Shown: positions 54,551 through 63,843 of the stretch, piece by piece
How the letters are laid out: every line of letters starts with the position of its first letter
Numbering within the stretch: the stretch's first letter is position 1
Assembly: GCF_016920785.2 (NCBI RefSeq)
Contig: NW_024609846.1
Coordinates: 86,995,816-87,059,815 of the forward strand
DNA length: 64,000 nt
Reading direction: 5' to 3'
From: Ixodes scapularis
Taxonomy: Eukaryota > Arthropoda > Arachnida > Ixodida > Ixodidae
Program-made: the position numbers and the translations under genes
The notes under the pieces: model-generated
The model's input: only the letters and a program-made list of their open reading frames with translations
What the model was told of the DNA's origin: nothing
Databases searched by the model: none

Positions 54551-56368
54551 GATCTATTGTCACACGTCACTCTGCACTAGCAAATATTCCAGCACATCCG
54601 GGACACTCGTCGTCTCATTTAATCGCCTAATAAACTTCGGGCAGTCTAAATATCACATTGTTGCCAGGAAGATTGAGGAAATGAAGGTTCGGCCCCTATT
54701 CATTCAATTTCATTTACATCAAGAGGTTTTTAGCGATGTTCATTATAGTCACTGGCAAGGTGAGAGCGGCAAAGAGGAGCTTCAGTATTTCCGCCTCAAC
54801 CCGAGCTTCCGCCCTTCGACAGCTCTTCGGCGTCTTGTTCACTTTGAGCGAGGCTTCCGCCGTCCTGCAGCTCGAGTGTAGCACGGCGGAAGGCATGGAG
54901 CACTTGCTGGAGGCAAAGAGTTCAAACGGCACGCCCTGCCGTTCACATACTGTCAGTGACTATAGGGGCTTTTCGCTGCTTATAAAGGGGTTCCTACGTG
55001 TCCGGTCAAATCTAGTCTATCTGGTCTGCGTTACCCTGATATAATATCATGAACTTTTTCTACAGGCTATAAGTTTCAATAGATATAGTCGAAACCCGCA
55101 CTATTTTTTTTAAGATTTCAGTTGTGGGGGTAGTTGAGAAAGTACTATGATGCTAAATTTATAAACACCAACAACTCTGAAAGTCATTTGCCAAGGCAGC
55201 TAGTGTTGATCAAGGGCACTTACCACAAATATTTTTACATTTATTAGCATACCTCGTGTAAGGTATTAATTTTTGCTGACCGATTTTCTCAAAAGATAAA
55301 TATATTCTAATTATAGACACAACGCGAGCCAACCATAGCTGGTAAGCTCTGCCCATTCTCAAGAAGCGAGATTCAAATAAGCAAAGACCAATACAGAAAA
55401 AAACCCTTTATAGTAAATAAATGTCATCTCGCTGTCATTAGAAGCTGTTTCATGTCTCACTGGCTCCCCCTTCCGACTGGGCGATGCAATAATTTTACGA
55501 ATATTTAAGGTTTTATTTACCTTTGCTAAGGTATTATTGACACATATCTATCTAGACAAATCTTCAACTATTTAAAGTTATGAGCAAAACTTTAAAAGCA
55601 AACAGGCCATTATTTTTCAGGAACTTGATATGCTTTTGGTTACCCTTAGTAGAACGAGTTTGTCGTCGGGCAGTGTCACGTGCAGAACTTTCATTTAGAC
55701 AAGGTCGTACATGATAAGGTCTATTAAAGCTTAATTTCGTATTCTTACCGTATTTCGCGTGTTTACCAGCTATCTGCATGAAATCACTGTATAATACAAT
55801 ACCAAAGACCACATACGCGTATTTTATGTCTGTCTGAACCAGTTTCCGATTTTTAATTCCAAAAACTACGCCTCAGTTTGCCTTTTTTTTTTTTTTCTTA
55901 AAGGCCGACGTACACTTCGCGCTTTCCACTTTTCTCCCATTTCCTCCTCTTCCCTTTCTACCCTGCCCACCACTGCCTGTTTCCTCCTCCCCCATGGTGA
56001 GGAGGATCTTCTGCCTTGCAGAATCTCCAGTCTGGTAGTCGGCCTTTAACAAGCAAACCTATGTAAGATTGTCATGTTGTCACTTCACGGCAGTGTTTGC
56101 AATAAATAATTCGCAGAAGCTGCCAAGCTCCACTATCTAAAACATATATTAATGTAATTTTATTGACGTGAGCGCGTTGGGAAAGTGCAAAAACTTAGGA
56201 AAGAATTTATAAAAAGATGTGCTGTATTGTTATGTTCTACGTTGAATTCTTTCTTAAGTATTTATGTCTTGGTTGTTATGGGTCTTTCGAATATCGTCTT
56301 CTTCTGCTGCAATCTTGAGATGTCAATTTCGTGTCTTTCTTTTCTTCCTGTCTTATCCGGACACGCAG
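54551..56368. other. Non-coding DNA upstream of the second GST exon
   Basis: The stretch includes the repeat block 54745-54965, which is related to 52145-52360. No first GST exon (text encoding GYWDVRGLGQ or similar) was seen here or elsewhere between 38.1 and 56.3 kb. A T-rich run at 55885-55900 and a polypyrimidine stretch near 56330 lead to the acceptor site. Confidence 0.45.
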
Positions 56369-56963
56369 GTATGGCTACGGCAGCGACCCCAACTGGACAA
56401 GAGAAGAGTGGCTCGCGGACAAGCCAAACCTAGGCCTGGACTTCCCCAACCTCCCGTACTACCTGGACGGCGACGTCAAGCTCACCCAGAGCTTGGCCAT
56501 CCTGAGGTACCTGGGTCGCAAGCATGGCCTCGCACCCAAGAGCGACGAGCTGCAGAGCCAAGTGGACGTTGTCGAGATGCAGGCCCTCGACCTCATAAGG
56601 TCCGTCGCCCGGCTTTGCTACGACTCCGGATATTCGGACGACAAGCTGCGTCAGTTCCTCGTAGACTCTGCCGAAAAGCTCCGGCAGTTCGAAGCACTGC
56701 TCGCGAAGAACGGTCCCTTCGCTATTGGCGAGGAGGTAACTTACGTGGATTTCCTGCTCTTCGAGGCCCTGGCCTTCGTCCGCGCCGTGGAGCCCAGCAA
56801 CTTCAAGAAGAATTTCCCTTCGTTAGTGCAATACAGCGAGCGCGTGGCAGGACTTCCTGGTCTGCGCGAGTACCTGGCTTCGCCCCGTTTTAAGCCCTGG
56901 CCCTTCCTTAGCCCGCTCGGTTCGGCGCTGGGATTACAGCATGAGCCACCTTCTGACGATTAA
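56369..56963 (+). CDS. Mu-class glutathione S-transferase, exon 2 only (second copy)
   Basis: An intact 595-bp exon, exactly the length of the exon at 37442-38036 and in the same splice phase (2). It follows acceptor ACACGCAG. It encodes (R)YGYGSDPNWTREEWL, DFPNLPYYLDGDVKLTQS and GEEVTYVDFLLFEALAF, and ends with HEPPSDD and TAA. The two exon products differ at many residues in the helical domain but agree at the glutathione-site residues, consistent with two functional paralogues. No matching first exon is visible upstream. Possible explanations are a very long intron, loss of exon 1, or splicing from the exon at 36070. It is intact as an exon, but its status as a gene is uncertain. Confidence 0.85.
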
Positions 56964-57361
56964 AACAAAGTTGAAGCTTTCGCTGAAATCTTTAAACAAA
57001 TCGTATTTTTTAATGTATTCTCCGCAAGAAAAAGGTCACTACCCGGAAAAGGATTGATGATCGACTGGTCAAGAAACGGAAATGTTTTACTCGCCATGGA
57101 AACATTACTACAACTGACGCCGCGACGTCAAATCGCTCGTAAGTCGTCTACTTTATACTCGTGTCTCAAAAAAGACAAAAATAAAAATGTCTTTTCGAAA
57201 CCATAGACGCACGAGGACGGTAATGATGCTTGTTGTTTATCAAAAGGAACAGACATTTCGCAAGAATGCGGCTCAAATGAAGGACATAGAACCAAAATAT
57301 GATTTTTATAGATTACCGTTTTTTTTTTATAGTCGACTATTGTATCTAAAAAAAATAGCTT
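56964..57361. other. 3' flank of the second GST exon
   Basis: No other gene was found. AATAAA-like words occur near 57180. A short AT-rich stretch runs into the satellite flank at 57362. Confidence 0.4.
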
Positions 57362-57650
57362 GCAGAAACCACTATTGTTGGTTGTCTATGAAATGCGATA
57401 ACATTCATCATATTTACCTTTATTTTGTTACGAGGCCAAGGTCGACGTCGAGGACGACGTCCTTGAGGGCAAGGTTAAGATCGACGTCTAGGACAACTTC
57501 AAGGGCATCTAGGACGACGTCGAGCGCGACTCCTTGAGTACAAAGTCAAAGACAACCTGCAGGACAACTAAGGGGGTCTCAAGAACGACCTCTAAGACAA
57601 CCTTTAGGACGACCTTAAGGACTACGTCAAAGACGATGTCGAGGACATAT
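57362..57650. repeat. GACGTCGTCC-type degenerate satellite, copy 2
   Basis: The array (about 57440-57645) has the same word family as 15070-15545 (GACGTCGAGGACGACGTCC, TCTAGGACAACTTCAAGG). It is preceded by GAAACCACTATTGTTGGTTG, which also lies before the other array. Part of a dispersed family. Confidence 0.8.
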
Positions 57651-57951
57651 ACGCTAAATCAACGTTGCGCTGATTTAGCGTTGATGCGTTCTTGATGAAT
57701 AAATGATTTTAAAATCGTGACTTGTTTTCCCACCTAATTTAGCTGGAAAACTGAATTGGCGCATAGGTCACGTGACATCAATTTTCCCGCTAAATTAAAC
57801 GGGAACTTGAATGTGTCCGTAGGTCCCGTAAAGTCGGGTTATGTGACATCAAGTTTCCCGCCAAACTTAGCGGGGAAACTAAAACATACTGCGCATCAGG
57901 ACGCCAAAAAGGTAAACGAAATAGGAGGAGTAGGGGAGGGGGGGGGGGGGG
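57651..57951. repeat. 'CCCGCTAAATT' dispersed repeat, second block
   Basis: Three diverged tandem units of the type CACGTGACATCAATTTTCCC followed by CGCTAAATTAAACGGGAA lie at 57725-57890. A TGATTTAGCGTTGATG hairpin near 57655-57685 precedes them and a poly-G run at 57936-57951 follows. The same words occur in the GST intron at 37085-37260. Confidence 0.7.
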
Positions 57952-58584
57952 GCTAAAGAATGCTATTGCATTAATATTCAAAGACTAAAAATCTTTAAAA
58001 AAAAAAGTTTTTGAGGAAGTTAGAGTGCCCATAAAACAAATTTGGGCTGGGATGAATGACTTTCGATTGGGATTTTACTAATTGCGTATCGTTTAGTAGG
58101 CCAAAAGAAAAAAGGTAGAAAGTCACAAGCCTGACTTTCAGTGGGAAAATTTGAAAACAGCGGACTATTCCGTACCTCCTACCCTTCGAAAGCTCTGTAC
58201 CTTTTCACTGTGATACCTCCGCGGCACCTAAAGCGTGTCACCAGGGCCGGTTTGCTCATCTTGCGGCTGCGGACGCGGCCGCGGCCAGGAGGGTTTTTTA
58301 CGTCACGTGACCAGCTCCATGGGGACAAGGAAGTACCTAGCGTCCCTGCCTAATGGCGGAGAGATCCGCATCGCTTCAAGCACAAAAGCCTAATTTCGCT
58401 CGCAGAAACTGATTGGAGGGACTTACAACTGGAATCTAATTGACCGCCCCTTTATACTGTAGGAGCGGCAGGTAAAGTTACGGCCAGGGAGGGCAAATAG
58501 GAGCCAAAATAAAGAAAAAAACCACACGAGATAAAAGCGGTAGCGGTATTTTTATATACCTCCGCCGGCGCCGCGCCTCGCGCC
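57952..58584. other. Non-coding DNA before the large palindrome
   Basis: No gene was found. GC-rich text (CTGCGGACGCGGCCGCGGCC) at 58266 is followed by AT-rich and then GC-rich sequence directly abutting the palindrome. Confidence 0.4.
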
Positions 58585-58589
58585 TTCTG

Positions 58590-58668
58590 TTGTGGTCGAG
58601 AGGTTAAAGCGCCGGTACTTGTCGTCGCGGCGTGAAAGTTCCGGGTTCAAATCGGACTAGAGACTTCT
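58590..58668 (+). other. tRNA-like sequence, left end of the palindrome
   Basis: Box A-like TGGTCGAGAGG and box B-like GGGTTCAAATC are correctly ordered and about 45 bp apart, as in tRNA genes and tRNA-headed SINEs. The predicted anticodon and acceptor stems do not pair well, so a functional tRNA is unlikely. It is more likely a tRNA-derived RNA polymerase III promoter. Confidence 0.6.
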
Positions 58669-60179
58669 TTTTTTTTTTTTTTGTGTGTATTTTGCGCGTG
58701 TCTTATTTTTGAACTGTGATCCTTTTTTGGAAATCGTCCACTTGCACTACTGCGCCTTACACGCTTTTACTGTTAGTCCCACCTGTTCAATCGAAACACC
58801 GGGAAGAAGAAAAAAAAGATCAACGCAAGTTAACGCGCTAATGCAATCATTTCGTAATGTTTGTTAAAAGGAAACCAAGCTAACAGCATCAGTATGGCTT
58901 TCACACAAGCGGAGCCGAAACAAGCATCCTTTCCCCAGCGTTTACAATTTTATCTGTTTTCAAATAACGCTCTTGCTGCGATTCCTTTCAATAACAAGAG
59001 ACGCCTATTTAGGACTAATAAAAACTGCACTTGTAGCAATTAAAAAAAAAAAAAAACAAGCAAAAAAAAAAAAAAAGACTAGCAGCTGTTTATACATTGA
59101 TTGAGCGAAATCCTACAGTCAAGGCAGCAGGTCAAACGTCTGAGAAAGGGGTAAAACTGAACTAAAAGAGATCATACTTTTCCTTGCATGGAATGAGATA
59201 AAAAGTATATTTATACTCTTTACATTTTGTTGTGGCAATCGTTTTGTAATATTAACGCATTACTTGTTGAATTTTAGTTAGACTAGCAGACGATCACGAC
59301 CAAATGCAAAAATGAATCAGGCATCGACCATCGCAAACCCTCTCTCTCATGCAAACACCTAAACTGACTTTGGATCAAGAAATGGAATTAATTATAATTA
59401 ATTCCATTTCTTGGAATTAATTCTTGAACTTTGGATCAAGAAATGGAATTAATTATAATTAATTCCATGTCTTGATCCAAAGTCATTTTAGGTGTTTGCA
59501 TTAGAGAGAGGGTTTGCGATGGTCGATGCCTGATTCATTTTTGCATTTGGTCGTGATCGTCAGCTAGTCTAACTAAAATTCAACAAGTAATGTGTTAATA
59601 TTACAAAACGATTGCCACAACAAATTGTAAAGAGTATAAATATACTTTTTATCTCATTCCATGCAAGGAAAAGTATGATCTCTTTTAGTTCAATTTTACT
59701 CCTTTCTCAGACGTTTGACCTGCTGCCTTGCCTGTAGGATTTCGCTCAATCAGTGTATCCACAGCTGCTAGTCTTTTTTTTTTTTTTGCTTGTTTTATTT
59801 TATTTATTTTTTTAATTGCTACAACTGCCGTTTTTATTAGTCCTAAATAGGCGTCTCTTGTTATTGAAAGGAATCGTAGCAAGAGCGTTATTTGAAAACA
59901 GATAAAATTGTAAACGCTGGGGAAAGGATGCTTGTTTCAGCTCCGCTTGTGTGAAAGCCATACTGATGCTGTTAGCTTGGTTTCCTTTTAATGAACATTA
60001 CGAAATGATTGCATTAGCGCGTTAACTTGCATTGATCTTTTTTTCTTCTTCCCGGTGTTTCGATTGAACAGGTGGGACTAACAGTAAAAGCGTGTAAGGC
60101 GCAGTAGTGCAAGTGGATGATTTCCAAAAAAGGATCACAGTTCAAAAGAAAGACACGCGCAAAATACACAAAAAAAAAA

Positions 60180-60257
60180 GAAGTCCCTAGCGCGATTTGA
60201 ACCCGGAACTTTCACGCCGCGACGACAAGTACCGGCGCTTTAACCTCTCGACCACAA
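60180..60257 (-). other. tRNA-like sequence, right end of the palindrome
   Basis: This is the reverse-complement partner of 58590-58668 with the same boxes on the minus strand. The two promoters point toward each other, into the palindrome. Confidence 0.6.
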
Positions 60258-60444
60258 CAGAATTTATTTTTTTTTCTTTATTGCATGGAAGCACAGACGG
60301 GTGGGCACATGGGTCATAGTTGCAGTTATGAAACGAGAATGCACTGAGATTATACAAGCTTATTCAGATACATTTTCACCAACACTTTTACAATTCAGAC
60401 AAATTTGCACAGCTCTTCGGGTGCGCAGGACTGAATCGGCTGTA

Positions 60445-63400
60445 TCAGAAATCAGGAAACGTAAGGCACTTTTCGAGTCGCCAGTACCATCTTGGCTTTT
60501 CCCCGAGTTCATCAAGGACACTTATTACGTGATTGCATGTTTCGATAAAATTCGATTTGGTAGTCCTTGGTGGATCAGCATTTCTGTCTATCATGCGAGT
60601 CTTCCAGAGACTATGCATACCAAGCAACATAAAAAAATCTGCGGGAAATGTGTCTGGATCTTCCACAGGAAGAAAACGAATAGAGTATGCGTTAATATAC
60701 AAGTCCTTTTTGATAGTCCTTTGAAGCACATCCCAGAAAAGGTATGCATCTGTGCAAAAAATAAAGCAATGCTCAATAGTCTCTGGCGTGTTGCATAAAC
60801 GACAGTTGACCGACCACGGTACAAAAATTCCTTTGTCACGTAGCCATGGTTTTACGGGTAGTGTGTTAGTATGAAGCTTAAAGAAAAATGTTTTTGCAGT
60901 CGGGGGAACGCGCATCCTGCGAACTCGTTTTAAAACATCTTGATCTGTACTGTTTGGATAGTGGCTGCGATATAAAGGGTCTGGAAATAGCGAATCTATT
61001 AGGTTATGGTAGAGCTCTTTTCTGGAAACGGTGAATAAATAATCCAAAGAAAAACGCACTTTCAAAAACTCAAAAGCTTCGACGACTTCTTTGAGAAAGC
61101 CAAAAGGTCGCGGCATTGCCACATGGTCGGATGAAACAACGAGGTCAGGGATTAGATCCATCAAGTGAGTTTGGAGAAAGGTCCTAATGAACGGGTGGGA
61201 AGACGTTCTGAGGAACATGAAACGTGAAACAATTTTCCGTACAAATAAGTGGGTTAAGCCTAGTCCTCCCGCTTCGATAGACCGAAACAGATTGTCGCGC
61301 CGCATTGGCTCCCATGAAGAGTCCCATATAAAGGTCGCAAATATCCTATGGAAACGCTGAAGGTGTCCTCGGGCACAGTGAATAACCTGAAGCACGTACC
61401 ACAGTTTTGCGACTAGGAAGATGTTACATGCAGTAGCGCGGCCAAACACAGAAAGATGATTAGGCTTCAGCATGTCCGCTCTGCGCTTAAGATTTTTGAC
61501 ACTTTCTGTCCAGTAGCGCGAGCTATTTCGAACACATTCTAGTGGCGCGCCAAGGTAAGTAGTTGGCACGCCAGACCACGCCATTCCTGCATAATCCGAG
61601 GGCGTTGTCCCCCAAGTCCCATACCAAAGTCCACAGCACTTGGAGGTGTTAACCAGCGCTCCAGCTGCCTTACAAAATTGCTGGGTTAATTGTAATGCAG
61701 CGTCGCTACTTGGCTTATCAACACAGAAAAAAGCTACATCATCGGCATAAGCCAGAACTTTCACTTCACGAGATAACAATTTATAACCTTTTACGACTGT
61801 ACTTTTCAGTATACTTAAACACAGAGGCTCCAAATATAATGCAAACAGAAGGGGAGACAAGGGACATCCTTGCTTTACAGATGAATGAAGGATTGGTTTG
61901 GAAAGAGCTCCGTTAACTATTATTCGAGTTGTTGCTTCGGAATAACATATTTTGATACCGTTAAGGAGGACCTTTCCTACGTTTATGTGTTCTAAAAGAG
62001 CAAACAAAAAGAAATGGCTTACGCGATCGAAAGCTTTCGCTAGGTCAATTTGAAGCATGGCTACTTGATCTTGTAAACTGTCACAGCAATGAAGAACTGA
62101 TCGCGCTACGTGAATGTTTGTCTGGATTGTGCGGCCTTTAATCCCGCATGTTTGATGAGCACCAACCACTCTTGAAATGGCACATTGTAAACGTTTAGTA
62201 AGAATTTTGGCAAATATTTTGTAATCGACATTGCAGAGCGCTATTGGGCGATACCCTTCAAAAGTCCTTAACTTGTCGGGATCGGAGCTTTTTGGTATTA
62301 ACACGGTGTGACTTTGATAAAACGATGGAGGTAACCTGCCATACTGAAGTGAAGCTGTGAAAAGTTCAAGGAGGAATGGGCATATCATGTCTATGTGTTG
62401 CTTATAAAATTCTGCTGAGAGGCCATCTGGTCCAGGTGCCTTCGAGCTAGGAAGAGACCCCACGGCCTGGCATATCTCTTTGAGAAAAAACGGTCTAGTA
62501 AATAGTTCGGAGTCCTCGTCACTCAAGCTGGGCAGCAGTGAAACGAGAGGCGCATACTCTTCATTTGATGAGGGGGAGACCTGACCAAATAAGTTTTGAT
62601 AGTGTTGTGTGAATGTGTTCATAATGTTTTCGGTATTTCTTGAGTAAGCGCCATTACATAGCAACTCCGGAATTTCTTTAGCTAAGGCGTGCCTGCGCTC
62701 GTCATCTAAAGTCTTTTTAGTAGGTTGTTCGGCCGACACAAGGCGTTGACATCTTGATCGCACAGCCGCTCCTCGGTAACGCTGAAGCTCGTGGCGTTGG
62801 AGCTCAGATTTGAGAAAGCAAATTTCCTCATGAAAACTACCTGGTTTTTCGCATTCCAGCTCATACAGTTCGTGAAGGCTATGTGTAAGTGCACGCCTGT
62901 CAGCTTTCTCATGATATGCCTGAATACACGCACACTCAATTGCGATGTTTTTAGCTTCTTGCTTAAAACTATCCCACTGTGCAAAAATGGAAAGATCGGT
63001 ATTACTACGAATAGCCATAAAACAGGTAATTAGTCTCTCATTAAAGTCATTGTTTTTAAGGATATTGCTGTTTAACTTCCACAGCGCCCATTTTGGCCTA
63101 GATATTTGTTTGCGTTTCTCGCCTAGCCTCACGGTTACAACACAATGGCCGGAGAAGGATACCGGCGTTACCAAATATTCAAACGTGTGTTCCAAAAGAC
63201 AACTAGACACGTATATTCTATCAAGGCGTGCGTGGCCAGAACTTTGCAGGTGCGTGAAGCGATTGATGGACGTTCGAGAAGCACCGACGTCACTTAGGCA
63301 GTGTTGGCGCACAAGATTCTCGAGAGCGATACTGCTGTTGTCGCGTCTCAGACTGATCGTCGAGCGGTCGTGGGCTTCGCATACACAGTTAAAGTCGCCA

Positions 63401-63843
63401 AATAGGACAATACATTTGTCGGTGTCAATAAAAGCATCTAAATTTTGGAAAAGTGAAAGTCGACTAGAAGAGTCATTATAGGCATAAACGCAAATCAGCC
63501 GCCAGTGAATTCCCTCTAAGTAAATGTCACAACAGATAAAACGACCTTCAGTGTCAACCGTGTACGAGAGCGAGGTGTAGTTCAAGTCTTTGCGGAGAAA
63601 CAAGAAACAACCAGCCGATAGCCCCACAGCGTGACTCACACAAACTTCATACCTGTGTAGAAAAGGCTGGAGCGCACTTGTTGTGGCCTCCTCCGACTCT
63701 ATCTTTGTCTCCTGAATCGCAACAATGTCCAGCCGCTCACGTTGCAAGAGCCGACAAAGTTGCACCTGCCTCGCACGAGATCTTAGACCTCGGACGTTTA
63801 GTGTTGTGAAATTTAGGGGAATAGTCTTAGCTTCTATCCGTCC
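60445..63843 (-). CDS. LINE ORF2: APE endonuclease, reverse transcriptase, zinc motif
   Basis: ORF2 would nick the target and copy the element's RNA there. The frame is open from the TGA at 63846-63844 to 60445 (1132 codons); I see no ATG before the endonuclease. The endonuclease begins TTLNVRGLRSRARQVQL, with DIVAIQETKIE and CIVLFGDFNCV. RT blocks are SSKAPGPDGLSAEFYK, FEGYRPIALCNVDYKI, LQIDLAKAFDRVSH, VKQGCPLSPLLFALYL and catalytic LAYADDVAFF near 61747. The C-terminal part has a reverse-transcriptase zinc-binding motif (CRLCNTPETIEHC). Domain order and text fit the L1/Tx1 group. No frameshift is visible, and the gene could be functional if translation can start. Confidence 0.92.
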   Translation of the reverse strand, partial: GRIEAKTIPLNFTTLNVRGLRSRARQVQLCRLLQRERLDIVAIQETKIESEEATTSALQPFLHRYEVCVSHAVGLSAGCFLFLRKDLNYTSLSYTVDTEGRFICCDIYLEGIHWRLICVYAYNDSSSRLSLFQNLDAFIDTDKCIVLFGDFNCVCEAHDRSTISLRRDNSSIALENLVRQHCLSDVGASRTSINRFTHLQSSGHARLDRIYVSSCLLEHTFEYLVTPVSFSGHCVVTVRLGEKRKQISRPKWALWKLNSNILKNNDFNERLITCFMAIRSNTDLSIFAQWDSFKQEAKNIAIECACIQAYHEKADRRALTHSLHELYELECEKPGSFHEEICFLKSELQRHELQRYRGAAVRSRCQRLVSAEQPTKKTLDDERRHALAKEIPELLCNGAYSRNTENIMNTFTQHYQNLFGQVSPSSNEEYAPLVSLLPSLSDEDSELFTRPFFLKEICQAVGSLPSSKAPGPDGLSAEFYKQHIDMICPFLLELFTASLQYGRLPPSFYQSHTVLIPKSSDPDKLRTFEGYRPIALCNVDYKIFAKILTKRLQCAISRVVGAHQTCGIKGRTIQTNIHVARSVLHCCDSLQDQVAMLQIDLAKAFDRVSHFFLFALLEHINVGKVLLNGIKICYSEATTRIIVNGALSKPILHSSVKQGCPLSPLLFALYLEPLCLSILKSTVVKGYKLLSREVKVLAYADDVAFFCVDKPSSDAALQLTQQFCKAAGALVNTSKCCGLWYGTWGTTPSDYAGMAWSGVPTTYLGAPLECVRNSSRYWTESVKNLKRRADMLKPNHLSVFGRATACNIFLVAKLWYVLQVIHCARGHLQRFHRIFATFIWDSSWEPMRRDNLFRSIEAGGLGLTHLFVRKIVSRFMFLRTSSHPFIRTFLQTHLMDLIPDLVVSSDHVAMPRPFGFLKEVVEAFEFLKVRFSLDYLFTVSRKELYHNLIDSLFPDPLYRSHYPNSTDQDVLKRVRRMRVPPTAKTFFFKLHTNTLPVKPWLRDKGIFVPWSVNCRLCNTPETIEHCFIFCTDAYLFWDVLQRTIKKDLYINAYSIRFLPVEDPDTFPADFFMLLGMHSLWKTRMIDRNADPPRTTKSNFIETCNHVISVLDELGEKPRWYWRLEKCLTFPDF

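Larger units (their letters stand above)
58585..60262. repeat. 1.68-kb near-perfect palindrome with tRNA-like ends
   Basis: Arms of about 815 bp (58585-59399 and 59448-60262) are reverse complements with only scattered differences. The first 18 bases TTCTGTTGTGGTCGAGAG match the complement of the last 18. The centre (59368-59505) holds two copies of a smaller palindrome around AATTAATTATAATTAATT. Outer ends carry a tRNA-like box A and box B. Between them are unique-looking words such as CTTACACGCTTTTACTG. No protein is encoded. The right end is directly fused to the A-rich tail of the LINE at 60263, so the original palindrome may have been longer. It was not matched to a known class. Confidence 0.9.

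Noticed and set aside
58590..58668. Functional tRNA gene
   Set aside because: Box A and box B are present, but acceptor and anticodon stems do not pair convincingly. The reverse copy at 60180-60257 has the same defects.
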